NCBI GenBank assembly: GCA_025356655.1
Contig: JANXRW010000106.1
Coordinates: 1 to 47,716 of the forward strand
Direction: 5' to 3'
DNA from: Betaproteobacteria bacterium
Lineage (GTDB): Bacteria; Pseudomonadota; Gammaproteobacteria; Burkholderiales; SHXO01
DNA length: 47,716 nt
This document shows positions 18,097-26,008 of the stretch, one piece after another. The notes under the pieces were generated by a model. That model had not been told where the DNA came from. It searched no databases and worked only from the letters and a program-made list of their open reading frames with translations. A program made the translations under genes and the position numbers. How positions within the stretch are numbered: the stretch's first letter is position 1; each line of letters starts with the position of its first letter.

Positions 18097-18786
18097 ATGG
18101 ATGCCAGCCCTGGGTCGAGCGAGCGACGTCCTCCCTCACGCGCCGAGGAGGTCTACCGCCAGTTGCGCCGGGATATCTTCGAATTCCGCCTGCTCCCCGG
18201 GGATCGATTCACCGAGAACGAAGTAGCGCTGCGCCTGGAGGTGAGTCGCACACCGGTACGCGAGGCGCTTTACCGGCTGCAAAAAGAAGGGCACCTGCAG
18301 GTGTATTTCCGCAGCGGCTGGCGCGTGCGGGAACTGGACTTCAAGCAGTTCGATCACCTCTACGACCTGCGCATCGTGCTCGAGGCGGCGGCCGTACAGC
18401 GGCTGTGCGACCTGCAGGAGCGGCCAGGGCTCGATGAACTGAAGTCGGTTTGGCTGGTCCCAGCCGAGGAGCGCCCTCAGGATGGGACGCAGGTCTGCGT
18501 GCTGGACGAGGATTTCCATTCTGCCCTGATGGATGCGGCCGGGAACCCGGAACTGGCGCGTTGCCATCGCGAGGTGACCGACCGCATCCGGATCCTGCGG
18601 CAGTTGGATTTCACCAAGGCCGCCCGGATCTCGGCAACCTACCAGGAACACGCACAGATTCTGCGCGCCATCCTGCGCCGGCGCGGCGATCAGGCGGTGA
18701 TGCTGCTGAGGGCGCACGTCGAGAGTAGCAAGGCCGAGGTGCGCAAGATCGGCCTGCACCAGCTCTACGGGGCCCGGCCGCGCTGA
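18097..18786 (+). CDS. GntR-family regulator, FCD subfamily
   Basis: A 229-residue transcription factor. Residues ~15-80 form the winged helix (AEEVYRQLRRDIFEFRLLPGDRF, LEVSRTPVREALYRLQKEGHL). The rest is an all-helical FCD ligand domain with plausible metal ligands in LDEDFHSALMDAAGN and the late HAQILRAI and RAHVESSK segments. FCD proteins usually repress a catabolic operon and release DNA when they bind a pathway acid. It is the last gene of the operon, one base from atzH, so its own level would rise with the operon. The palindrome at 7032-7043 is the most obvious target candidate. The effector is unknown. Confidence 0.88.
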   Translation: MDASPGSSERRPPSRAEEVYRQLRRDIFEFRLLPGDRFTENEVALRLEVSRTPVREALYRLQKEGHLQVYFRSGWRVRELDFKQFDHLYDLRIVLEAAAVQRLCDLQERPGLDELKSVWLVPAEERPQDGTQVCVLDEDFHSALMDAAGNPELARCHREVTDRIRILRQLDFTKAARISATYQEHAQILRAILRRRGDQAVMLLRAHVESSKAEVRKIGLHQLYGARPR

Positions 18787-18815
18787 CGCGGTGCGCCCGG
18801 CCGGTAGGGCGTCGC

Positions 18816-18821
18816 TATACT
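18816..18821 (+). promoter_or_regulatory. Candidate -10 element TATACT
   Basis: TATACT lies 32 bases before the ATG of the FMN reductase gene, in the 66-base gap after the regulator. No clear -35 box is seen, so this is a weak call. It suggests that transcription restarts here and that the reductase is not part of the amide operon. Confidence 0.35.
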
Positions 18822-18852
18822 GTTTGAACCATCCGAGCGCACGGAGTGCCAC

Positions 18853-19431
18853 ATGACGACACCCGCTATTCTTGCCTTTGCCGGCAGTACCCGAACCGAC
18901 TCTCTCAACAAGCGCCTGGTGCGCCAGGCCACCCTTGTCGCGCGCGACAAGGGTTTCAGCGTGACCCTGGCTGACCTACATGATTTCCCGATGCCGATGT
19001 ACGACGGGGATCTGGAACGAACTCACGGTCTGCCGGATTCGGCCAGGGCCTTCAAAGCCCTGATGGTTGACCACCCGGGGATGCTCATTGCTGCTCCCGA
19101 GTACAACAGCTCCCTCTCGGCAGTATTGAAGAACGCCATCGACTGGGCTTCCCGGCCTCAGCCCGGAGAGCCCCCTGCCGTGGCCTTCCGGGGCAAGCTG
19201 ATCGGTCTGCTGGCCGCCTCCCCCGGGGCGCTGGGCGGTATCCGGGGCCTGGCCACGCTTCGCCCGGTGCTCTCGGGTCTGGGTGCCCTCGTGGCGCCCA
19301 CCCAGTTCTCGGTTCCCCATGCTAACGATGCCTTCGATGCCCAGGGCGCATTCTTGGATGCGGCCCGGGCGCAGGGGCTGGCGGCCATGATCGGCGAGTT
19401 CTGCAGCACACTACAGCGGCTTTTCCCTTAA
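18853..19431 (+). CDS. NADPH-dependent FMN reductase
   Basis: A 192-residue flavodoxin-like reductase of the ChrR/YieF/AzoR-like group. The FMN-phosphate loop is FAGSTRTDSLNKRL (residues ~8-21), with LADLHDFPMPMYDGD after it. APEYNSSLSAVLKNAIDWASRP is the signature of the family, and LLAASPGALGGIRGL forms the second flavin contact. These cytoplasmic enzymes reduce FMN, quinones, chromate or azo compounds with NAD(P)H. The ATG follows GGAG. The next gene is 13 bases downstream and could be co-transcribed. Nothing ties it directly to the amide operon upstream. Confidence 0.9.
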   Translation: MTTPAILAFAGSTRTDSLNKRLVRQATLVARDKGFSVTLADLHDFPMPMYDGDLERTHGLPDSARAFKALMVDHPGMLIAAPEYNSSLSAVLKNAIDWASRPQPGEPPAVAFRGKLIGLLAASPGALGGIRGLATLRPVLSGLGALVAPTQFSVPHANDAFDAQGAFLDAARAQGLAAMIGEFCSTLQRLFP

Positions 19432-19444
19432 GGCGGAGGCAGCC

Positions 19445-19864
19445 ATGGAAGATTCAAGGATCGGACTTAGGCCCGGATGCGCGGCGTTGTTGCTCGCACT
19501 CGCCGGTATCCCCGCGCAGGCGGAGCAATGGCTGCAGGTTGGAGCGGACACGGCGGGGAAGTATTTCGTGGATACCGACTCAGTCCAGCGCGCCGGGGAG
19601 AACGTCAGGGTAAGGAAACGGGTCGTCTATGATCAGCCGCTGGCTGATACGTTCAGCGACAAGCAGGTCTTGTTCACAGAGAGCACCGGGCTCGTCGAGG
19701 GCGACTGCCCCCGCCGCATCCACCGGATGCTATCCATCGAAATGCGCGGCGCTGATGGGCAAGTGGTGTGGGGTTCGGGTCCGATGAAGCGCCTGTGGGA
19801 GGACATCGCCCCGGGCAGCCACGGCGAGGCAACCTTGCAGTACGCCTGCGCCAACGTGCCCTGA
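19445..19864 (+). CDS. Small secreted protein, surface-adhesin E-like
   Basis: A 139-residue protein with an N-terminal signal peptide (hydrophobic residues 12-25, cut near PAQAEQW). The mature part starts QWLQVGADTAGKYFVDTDSV and has paired strands ending in a conserved Cys (GDCPRR) and another near the C-terminus (LQYACANVP), which could form a disulfide. This pattern is that of the surface-adhesin protein E family (PF16747), found widely in Proteobacteria and generally of unknown function outside Haemophilus. GGCGGAGGCAGCC precedes the ATG. The assignment rests on remembered family pattern. Confidence 0.65.
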   Translation: MEDSRIGLRPGCAALLLALAGIPAQAEQWLQVGADTAGKYFVDTDSVQRAGENVRVRKRVVYDQPLADTFSDKQVLFTESTGLVEGDCPRRIHRMLSIEMRGADGQVVWGSGPMKRLWEDIAPGSHGEATLQYACANVP

Positions 19865-19909
19865 GGCGGGCTCAAGAGCGGCGGCTTGGCCGGCCGCTCC
19901 TGGGCGTAC

Positions 19910-20845
19910 TTAAAAGTTGACGTTGTTCTTGCCCTTGAGGTTCAGCAGTGAACGCGCCTCGTCTGGCGTGGCGATTTCCAGGGAAAGCTCCTCCAGAATC
20001 CGCCGGATCTTGCCCACCTGGTCGGCGTTACTGCGTGCCAGCGCGCCCTTGCCGATGTAGAGGCTGTCCTCCAGTCCCACGCGCACATTACCCCCCATCA
20101 CCGCGCCCATGGTGACCAAGCCCATCTGGTGACGCCCGGCGCCAAGGATTGACCACTGGTAGGCGTCGCCGAAGAGCTTATCGGCCACGTGGCGCATTGT
20201 GACGAGATTCTCCGGGTCGGCCCCGATGCCGCCAAGGATCCCGAAGATGGTCTGCACGAACAGGGGCGGCTTCACCAGGCCGCGCTCGAGCAGGCTGGCC
20301 AGGCTGTAGAGATGGCCCACGTCGTAGCACTCGAACTCGAACCGCGTCCCGCACTCATCGCCCAGGTGCTTGAGCGTGAACTCCATGTCCTTGAAGGTGT
20401 TCCGGAAGATGAAGTCCCGGCTGTTCTCCAGGTACTGGCGTTCCCACTCGAATTTGAACTCGGGGTAGCGACCCAGCATGGGGAACAGCCCGAAGTTCAT
20501 GGATCCCATGTTGAACGATGCCATTTCCGGCTGCACCTGCAGGGGCGCCTCCAGGCGCTGCTGCACCGTCATGTTGTGGCCGCCACCGGTGGTGATGTTG
20601 ATGACCGCGTCCGTAGCTTCCTTGATCTGCGGCAGAAACTGCATGAACACCTTGGGGTCCGGCGTAGGCCTGCCGTCAATGGGGTCGCGCGCGTGCAGGT
20701 GAATGATGGCGGCGCCAGCCTCTGCCGCCGCGATGGAGGCTTCCGCGATCTCCGCCGGCGTGATGGGGAGGTGGGGCGACATGGTGGGCGTGTGGATCGC
20801 GCCCGTCACGGCGCAGGTGATGATGACTTTCCTGGGTCCTGCCAT
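19910..20845 (-). CDS. Beta-keto acid cleavage enzyme (BKACE)
   Basis: A 311-residue Zn-dependent TIM-barrel enzyme of the family founded by Kce (3-keto-5-aminohexanoate cleavage enzyme, formerly DUF849). The metal motif IIHLHARDP holds H49 and H51. TITTGGG-like INITTGGGHN and the FEFECYDVGH segment with the third ligand Glu are present. The family condenses a beta-keto acid with acetyl-CoA to give acetoacetate plus a new CoA ester. The substrate varies between members. The start follows AGGAGAGACACC. The adjacent hydroxyacid-type dehydrogenase would make a 3-keto acid, the natural substrate for this enzyme, so the two probably work in sequence. Confidence 0.9.
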   Translation of the reverse strand: MAGPRKVIITCAVTGAIHTPTMSPHLPITPAEIAEASIAAAEAGAAIIHLHARDPIDGRPTPDPKVFMQFLPQIKEATDAVINITTGGGHNMTVQQRLEAPLQVQPEMASFNMGSMNFGLFPMLGRYPEFKFEWERQYLENSRDFIFRNTFKDMEFTLKHLGDECGTRFEFECYDVGHLYSLASLLERGLVKPPLFVQTIFGILGGIGADPENLVTMRHVADKLFGDAYQWSILGAGRHQMGLVTMGAVMGGNVRVGLEDSLYIGKGALARSNADQVGKIRRILEELSLEIATPDEARSLLNLKGKNNVNF

Positions 20846-20884
20846 GGTGTCTCTCCTGGATATCGGGTGGGGAGCCGGGGGGGC

Positions 20885-21829
20885 TCAGCGGTGCGTGTCC
20901 TTCTTCGCCATCTCGCGCTTGTGAAGCGCCAGCGCCATCAGGCGGCGGTCCCGCCAAGCCTCGCGCTTGGCGTGTTCGGAGGCCGGCATTTGCGCGCGGC
21001 GCTCAGCCTCCACTTGCTCGATGAGGGCCGCATCCCAGGGCTCGTAGCGTGCCTCACGCATGATCTCGGTCATCACCGGGCCGTAACGGGCAGCATAGTC
21101 CGCTACCCCGCCCGGGGCGTTCAAGTCGATGGTTTCGAAGGGACCCATCAGTGCCCAGCGCAGTCCCAGTCCGTCGCGGATGGTCTTGTCCAGGTCCTCG
21201 ACGCTGACGTAGCCCCCCTTGACCAGTTCCCAGGCCTCGCAGAGTAAGGCTGCCTGCAGGCGGTTCAGGATGAATCCCTGGATTTCCTTTTTCACGGTGA
21301 CCGCCACCTGGCCGACGCTCTCCTGCAGCGCGCGCGTGCGCGCCACGACCTCGGGAGAGGTCCAGGGTGCGGGGGAGATCTCCACGACCGGGATCACATG
21401 GGGCGGATTCACGGGATGGGCGACGAGCATCCGGTGGCGCCCGGGTAGGCCCACGCTGAATTCGGAGGCCGGGATCATCGAGGTGGAACTCGCCAAAATA
21501 GCCTCTGGCGGAGCGAGTCGGTCGAGTTGAGCGAAGACCTCGCGCTTGACCTCGAGTCGTTCCGCCGTGTTCTCCTGCACGTAGACCACGCCTTCCACCG
21601 CCTGCTCCAGGCTGGCCGCAGCCGTGATCCGCGCGTGAATGGGTTCCGCGGGCTCCGGTAGCAGCCCGTAGTCCGCTTGTTCACGTAGTGCCTCGCCAAT
21701 GAGGGCTAGCGCATGCCCAGTCGCGCCAGGTGCCGTGTCAAAGAGCCGCACGGGATGGCCGGCCCGGGCAAAGACCATAGCCCAGGCTCGCCCGATGAGG
21801 CCGGTGCCGATAATTGCGATGGGTTCCAT
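20885..21829 (-). CDS. 3-hydroxyacyl/hydroxyacid dehydrogenase, lambda-crystallin type
   Basis: A 314-residue NAD-dependent dehydrogenase. The Rossmann motif is IIGTGLIGRAWA at the N-terminus. YVQENTAERLEVKREVFAQL, ASSTSMIPASEF, HPVNPPHVIPVVEI and GFILNRLQAALLCEAW are typical of lambda-crystallin/L-gulonate 3-dehydrogenase and of L-carnitine dehydrogenase relatives, which oxidise a 3-hydroxy acid to a 3-keto acid. It lies 39 bases upstream of the BKACE gene in the same operon, so its product may be the cleavage substrate. Carnitine is one possibility, because carnitine dehydrogenase plus a BKACE is a known pair, but sequence alone does not choose between substrates. Confidence 0.85.
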   Translation of the reverse strand: MEPIAIIGTGLIGRAWAMVFARAGHPVRLFDTAPGATGHALALIGEALREQADYGLLPEPAEPIHARITAAASLEQAVEGVVYVQENTAERLEVKREVFAQLDRLAPPEAILASSTSMIPASEFSVGLPGRHRMLVAHPVNPPHVIPVVEISPAPWTSPEVVARTRALQESVGQVAVTVKKEIQGFILNRLQAALLCEAWELVKGGYVSVEDLDKTIRDGLGLRWALMGPFETIDLNAPGGVADYAARYGPVMTEIMREARYEPWDAALIEQVEAERRAQMPASEHAKREAWRDRRLMALALHKREMAKKDTHR

Positions 21830-21850
21830 TCTCGTCGCTCCTGCGAGGGC

Positions 21851-22627
21851 TCAGCCCAGCGTTTCCACGTTGCCGCAGACACTTAGCGCCTGCCCGGAGA
21901 TGTTCTGGCCGGCGCTTGATGTCAGGAAGAGTGCCATGTTGGCGATATCCTGGGCGCTCACCATGCGACGTAGCGACACGGCCGAAAGCGAGCGCGCGCG
22001 TTGCTCCTCGAAGCTCACGCCGCGGGCCTTGGCCTTGGCCTCGATAACCCGGTCCTGGCGCTCGCCCTCCACCACGCCCGGTTGGATGCAGTTGACTCGC
22101 ACGCCGTCCGGGCCGGCCTCCATGGCCAAGCTCTGCGTGTAGCCAACGACCGCCCACTTCGCCGCTGCGTAGGGGGTCCGGAAGGGGAAGCCCAGGCGAC
22201 CCGCCGCGGAGGACAGGTTGATGATGGATCCGCCGCCCGCTGCCTTGATCAGCGGCATGGCGAGGCGCGTGCAGTAGAACATCCCGTTCAAGTCCACGGC
22301 GATACAGCGGTCCCAATCGTCCGGGTCGATATCCTCCACCTTGGCCGTGGGGCCGGCGATGCCCGCGTTGTTCACGAGGACGTCGAGGCCACCGAGTTCG
22401 CGACGGACGTCCTTGAAAAGTGCCTCCACCTGCGCGCGGTCGGATACGTCGCAAACGCTGGCGCTGACGCCCGGCATTTCGGCGGCGGCCTGTGCGAGCA
22501 GTTCGGGGGAGACGTCACAGATGTGCACGCGGGCGCCGGCGGCGAGGAAGGTCTGGGTGATGACGCGGCCGATACCACCGCCTCCGGCGGTGACAAGGAC
22601 GCGCAAGTTGCGAGCGGAGAGTTCCAT
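21851..22627 (-). CDS. Short-chain dehydrogenase/reductase
   Basis: A 258-residue classical SDR. The cofactor loop is VTAGGGGIGR (residues ~12-21), followed by VCDVSD, LVNNAGIAG, the catalytic Ser in IINLSSAAG and the YAAAK active-site motif. The C-terminal AGQNISGQALSVCGNVETLG is the usual SDR end. Asp in VHICDVS after the second strand suggests NAD rather than NADP. It is 21 bases upstream of the lambda-crystallin-type dehydrogenase and in the same orientation, so the operon has two dehydrogenases plus BKACE. The substrate is unknown. Confidence 0.9.
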   Translation of the reverse strand: MELSARNLRVLVTAGGGGIGRVITQTFLAAGARVHICDVSPELLAQAAAEMPGVSASVCDVSDRAQVEALFKDVRRELGGLDVLVNNAGIAGPTAKVEDIDPDDWDRCIAVDLNGMFYCTRLAMPLIKAAGGGSIINLSSAAGRLGFPFRTPYAAAKWAVVGYTQSLAMEAGPDGVRVNCIQPGVVEGERQDRVIEAKAKARGVSFEEQRARSLSAVSLRRMVSAQDIANMALFLTSSAGQNISGQALSVCGNVETLG

Positions 22628-22705
22628 GGGCGGGGAGATACCGGTTAGGGCCGCAACGGGCGGCGGGGGGGGGCACCCGGTTCACCGGGGCGAACCGCGG
22701 GGAGG

Positions 22706-22729
22706 CCCCACCGGCGCAGGCCGGCGGGG
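22706..22729 (-). terminator. Hairpin after the periplasmic binding protein gene
   Basis: Arms of 10 bases (22706-22715 and 22720-22729) around a 4-base loop pair fully on the minus strand, counting one G-U. The hairpin starts 9 bases after the binding-protein stop. There is no U-run, so it may attenuate read-through into the SDR operon or protect the RNA end instead of acting as a full intrinsic terminator. Confidence 0.5.
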
Positions 22730-22737
22730 TGTCAGTA

Positions 22738-24021
22738 TTACTTGCGCTTGAAGCCCGAGCGAATCCAGTCCACGCTCTTCACGCCGTCGGGCGGGCTGAT
22801 CTGCTCTGGCGGGTAATACTTCACGTTGATCAGTGTGGGCTTGCCGTCGACCACGCGCACGGTGCCATAGGGGACGTGCTGCACGGCCTGGTGGCCCTTG
22901 CCCAAGGCCATATCAACGGTGCCCGACGGGGCCTCGAACTTCATGTGCTCGAAGGCCGCGATGACTTGGTCGATGCTGGGCTGTTCGCCCTTGTTCTGCG
23001 CCTGCGCTTTCTCCCAGGCGGCCTTGACGCCGAAGAATGCGCTGGCCATGTGGTAGGCGGCATAGTTTGGACCGATCTTGTAGCGGTCACGGAAGGTCTT
23101 CTGGAACCACCGGTTCAGTTCCGTGGCGGGGGCGAAGGGACCATTGGGGCCGCGGGCGCCGATGATGGTGCCGTCGGGGATTTGCCCGGGCATACGCTCA
23201 AGCACCGTCTCGCCACAGATGATGATGTTGGGCGTTTTCTTCAGCAGGCCGCGCGGGTTGGCCTGGAGGATGTAGGCCTCGAGGTCGCCACCCCAGAGTG
23301 AGTTCTGGATGATGCCTGCGTTGCTGCCCAGCAGCGCCGAAATCTCCGCGCCGTATTGGCCGGCGCCCAGCTTGGGCGTCACGTTGGTGGCGATCTCCGC
23401 CTTGGGGCTGAGGATCTTGTTCGATTCGGTGAAGTCCGACCAGGCGTCCTGGCCCCAGGCGTAGTTGGGGTTGATCCCGGAGAAGGTTTTGAGCGTAGGG
23501 AAGTTCTCCGCGATGTAGCGCGCCGCCGCCACGTTCTCCTGCGTCGCCATGGTCGTGGTACGGAAGACGTACTTGTAGCTGCCCTCTTCGAATACGCGGT
23601 TGGTGGCGCAATCGAAGAGGACGGTGAATTTTTTGAGCTCCTCGGCCACCGGTGCCGCCGCCAGGCAGTCGCCGCTTGAGATGACGCCGATGATGAGATC
23701 CACTTCGTGACGGCTCACCAAGTTGCGCAGTTCCGTGACCACCTTGGTGGGGCCGCCGGCTTCGTCCACGTAGATCAATTCAAGGGGGCGGCCGCCGAAG
23801 CCCTTGGTGCCGTATCCGGGGGCTTGCTTCCCCTGGTTGAGGGCCTCGGACACCAAGTCGGAGGAATTCTTGGCCGGCACGCCGAAGGGACCCGCCGCCG
23901 GGCCCGACAGGAAGGTGATGACGCCGATCTTCAGGGGCGTCGCATCGGCCTGGGCCAAGCCAGACAGGACGGACATGGACAAAGCGGCTGCTGCCGCCAA
24001 GCCGCGCGGGATACGGGACAT
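22738..24021 (-). CDS. ABC transporter substrate-binding protein, branched-chain amino acid type
   Basis: A 427-residue periplasmic binding protein of the type 1 fold (LivK/amide-binding group). A signal peptide covers about residues 1-26 (GLAAAAALSMSVLSGLAQADA). The mature part begins LKIGVITFLSGPAAGPFG. VIGVISSGDCLAAAPVAEEL, SGINPNYAWGQDAWSDF and the late MASAFFGVKAAWEKAQ are in keeping with the family. Start 24021 follows GGGAGGAGGTTTGCAT; longer in-frame starts would bury the signal sequence. No permease or ATPase of the Liv type lies nearby, so it must share a transporter encoded elsewhere or be a remnant. It probably delivers the substrate of the downstream dehydrogenase/BKACE set. Confidence 0.88.
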   Translation of the reverse strand: MSRIPRGLAAAAALSMSVLSGLAQADATPLKIGVITFLSGPAAGPFGVPAKNSSDLVSEALNQGKQAPGYGTKGFGGRPLELIYVDEAGGPTKVVTELRNLVSRHEVDLIIGVISSGDCLAAAPVAEELKKFTVLFDCATNRVFEEGSYKYVFRTTTMATQENVAAARYIAENFPTLKTFSGINPNYAWGQDAWSDFTESNKILSPKAEIATNVTPKLGAGQYGAEISALLGSNAGIIQNSLWGGDLEAYILQANPRGLLKKTPNIIICGETVLERMPGQIPDGTIIGARGPNGPFAPATELNRWFQKTFRDRYKIGPNYAAYHMASAFFGVKAAWEKAQAQNKGEQPSIDQVIAAFEHMKFEAPSGTVDMALGKGHQAVQHVPYGTVRVVDGKPTLINVKYYPPEQISPPDGVKSVDWIRSGFKRK

Positions 24022-24110
24022 ATGCAAACCTCCTCCCTCTTGGGGACGCGTGAGGCCACCGTGCGCAGCCGATAGCACAGGGCGAGCTGCGGCGGGGCTT
24101 AAAATTTGTG

Positions 24111-24128
24111 CAATTATACTAGCAATTG
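24111..24128 (-). promoter_or_regulatory. Promoter with overlapping inverted repeat for the binding-protein gene
   Basis: On the minus strand a perfect TATAAT (24118-24113) lies inside the inverted repeat CAATT-N8-AATTG (24111-24128). A weak -35 candidate TTGGGC is 16 bases upstream. Transcription would start near 24106, giving a leader of ~85 bases. A repressor on this repeat would cover the -10 box. No regulator gene is adjacent. Confidence 0.5.
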
Positions 24129-24255
24129 TCGCCGGCCCAACGCGTGAGCCGTCGGCCGATGGGGCGCGCGAGGGGTCCGCCAAGTCCGGCCACTTCTCGT
24201 CACGATATACTGCTGGGCGAGCGACCCGGTTCAGGGCGCTGGCACCGCTACGCAG

Positions 24256-24699
24256 ATGACCGACCTCATGCCCGAAAAACCGAAGCGATTACCACGCCGG
24301 AAAAAGCCGGATCCGATTCGGGTCCCGACGCGAAAGATCTCGGAAACCATCATCGATTTTGGTCAGCCACTCATCGCGCAGTTGAGCGGCGACGAGTCCC
24401 TCGAAGTCCAGCGCGGGATCTTCAAGCTCATCATCACGATCTGGAACGCCCATGCCCTGGCAATGCCCATTTGGGGCGTGGCCGGCACATTGAATGATCT
24501 GGGCGCGGCGCTGAACGGATTGGGTGCCCCGCCGGAGATGCTCGACGCGTGTGCGGCCCTGATTCGGCGGCGACAACTGTATTTTGCCGACGACCCTCGG
24601 GGCGTTGGGAATTGGGAGCTGATCCCGGACGCTCAGACGGGCGTTCGCCTGCGCTGCGATGCGCGTCTTCCGCCAACGGAGGACGATCCCGCGGCCTGA
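24256..24699 (+). CDS. Conserved-looking hypothetical protein
   Basis: A 147-residue protein that I do not recognise. The first ~30 residues are Lys/Arg/Pro-rich (KPKRLPRRKKPDPIRVPTRK). A helical core follows (ISETIIDFGQPLIAQL, EVQRGIFKLIITIWNAHALA), and a C-terminal part ends with DARLPPTEDDPAA. There is no signal peptide or clear membrane span. Codon use matches the neighbours and a -10-like TATACT sits at 24206-24211, which supports a real gene. It is divergent from the binding-protein gene and 98 bases before the alcohol dehydrogenase gene. Confidence 0.7.
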   Translation: MTDLMPEKPKRLPRRKKPDPIRVPTRKISETIIDFGQPLIAQLSGDESLEVQRGIFKLIITIWNAHALAMPIWGVAGTLNDLGAALNGLGAPPEMLDACAALIRRRQLYFADDPRGVGNWELIPDAQTGVRLRCDARLPPTEDDPAA

Positions 24700-24797
24700 G
24701 CGCAGGATTGTCCGCGCACTCGGTCCGCTCCAACCCACCGGCGGCGCTGGGTAGCGGCTACCATCGGCGATCTAACGCGCTCTGGGGGGAGGCAACC

Positions 24798-25898
24798 GTG
24801 AATTTCCATGCGGCCGTGCAACGTGAAGCGGGCCAACCGCTGCAGATTGAAGCGCTCAGGCTGGGCGAATTGACCGCGGCGGATGTGGTGGTGCGCATTG
24901 GCGCCACCAGCCTGTGCCATACCGACCTGGAGGCGGTGGAAGGGCAGTTGGGCACGCCGCTGCCCTTCGTGCCTGGGCATGAGGCCGCCGGCGTCGTGGA
25001 GTGGGTGGGAGCTTCGGTGCGCAAGGTACGCCCGGGTGACCCGGTGATCCTTTCCTGGAATCCCTCCTGCGGTAGCTGTTACTTCTGTGCGCAGGAGCAG
25101 CCCATCGTCTGCAGCCAATACCGGGCCCACGCCGCGCGTTCAGTTCACTTCGACGGGCAGCCGCGAATCTTCTCCGGCACTGAGCCCGTGCACCAATTGA
25201 TGTATGCGGGAAGCTTCGCTGAACTGGCGGTGGTCACCGAGGACTGTGCCATCCCGATTCCCTCGGAGCTACCCCTGGAAGTGGCCTGCCTGATCGGCTG
25301 TGGCGTGATGACCGGGGTCGGGGCGGTGCGCAACATCGCGCAGTTGCGCGCAGGCCAGACCGTTGCCGTCATCGGTTGCGGCGCCGTGGGCTTGTCGGCC
25401 ATTCAGGGCGCCCGCATGGCCCAGGCGGGGCTGATCCTGGCGATTGATCGTGACCCGGCGCGTCTCGCCACCGCCGCGGGCTTCGGGGCTACCCATCGGG
25501 TCGAGCCGGGCCCGGACGGGGTCGCCGCCGCTTGGGAACTCACCCGCGGCATCGGTCTGGATTGCGTGATCGAGTGCGCTGGCAACGAAGCCGCGTTTCG
25601 GCTGAGCATGGAGCTCGTCCGCCCCGGTGGACAGACGGTATGGCTGGGCAAGGTACCGGTGCACCAGGAGGTGAGCTTCCGGTGGGGGTCGCTCATGGGA
25701 GAAAAAGTCATCCGTCGCTCGAGTTATGGCGGGGCGCGCCCGGCGGTGGATTTCCCCTGGCTGGCCCAGGCCTACCTGAGCGGTGAGCTGCGCCTCGATG
25801 AGTACATCACCAGCCGCATTAATCTGTGGGAGATCAACGACGGCCTGGCACGGCTCAAGGCCGGGCGGGAACTACGTTCCGTCGCGTGTTTCGTCTGA
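24798..25898 (+). CDS. Zinc-dependent alcohol dehydrogenase (MDR family)
   Basis: A 366-residue medium-chain dehydrogenase. Catalytic Zn ligands are the Cys of SLCHTDLE, the His of PGHEAAG and a later Cys in IGCGVMTGVG. The structural Zn lobe CGSCYFCAQEQPIVC has all four cysteines. The NAD Rossmann motif is VIGCGAVGLSAIQGA, with Asp in AIDRDPAR favouring NAD. The form resembles class III/aryl-alcohol dehydrogenases. The start is GTG 24798, preceded by GGGGGAGGCAACC; upstream codons in frame are not family-like. It oxidises an unknown alcohol. It stands alone in front of the tsaB operon. Confidence 0.88.
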   Translation: MNFHAAVQREAGQPLQIEALRLGELTAADVVVRIGATSLCHTDLEAVEGQLGTPLPFVPGHEAAGVVEWVGASVRKVRPGDPVILSWNPSCGSCYFCAQEQPIVCSQYRAHAARSVHFDGQPRIFSGTEPVHQLMYAGSFAELAVVTEDCAIPIPSELPLEVACLIGCGVMTGVGAVRNIAQLRAGQTVAVIGCGAVGLSAIQGARMAQAGLILAIDRDPARLATAAGFGATHRVEPGPDGVAAAWELTRGIGLDCVIECAGNEAAFRLSMELVRPGGQTVWLGKVPVHQEVSFRWGSLMGEKVIRRSSYGGARPAVDFPWLAQAYLSGELRLDEYITSRINLWEINDGLARLKAGRELRSVACFV

Positions 25899-26008
25899 AA
25901 GGGGCGGCGCGCCGCGGCCACGCTGGGGTTGCGCCCGCGCGAGGCATGCAGGCGGTGCGAGCTCGCGATGGCGGGGGAATGGGCTAGAATTAGACTCCCC
26001 AACAGTGC

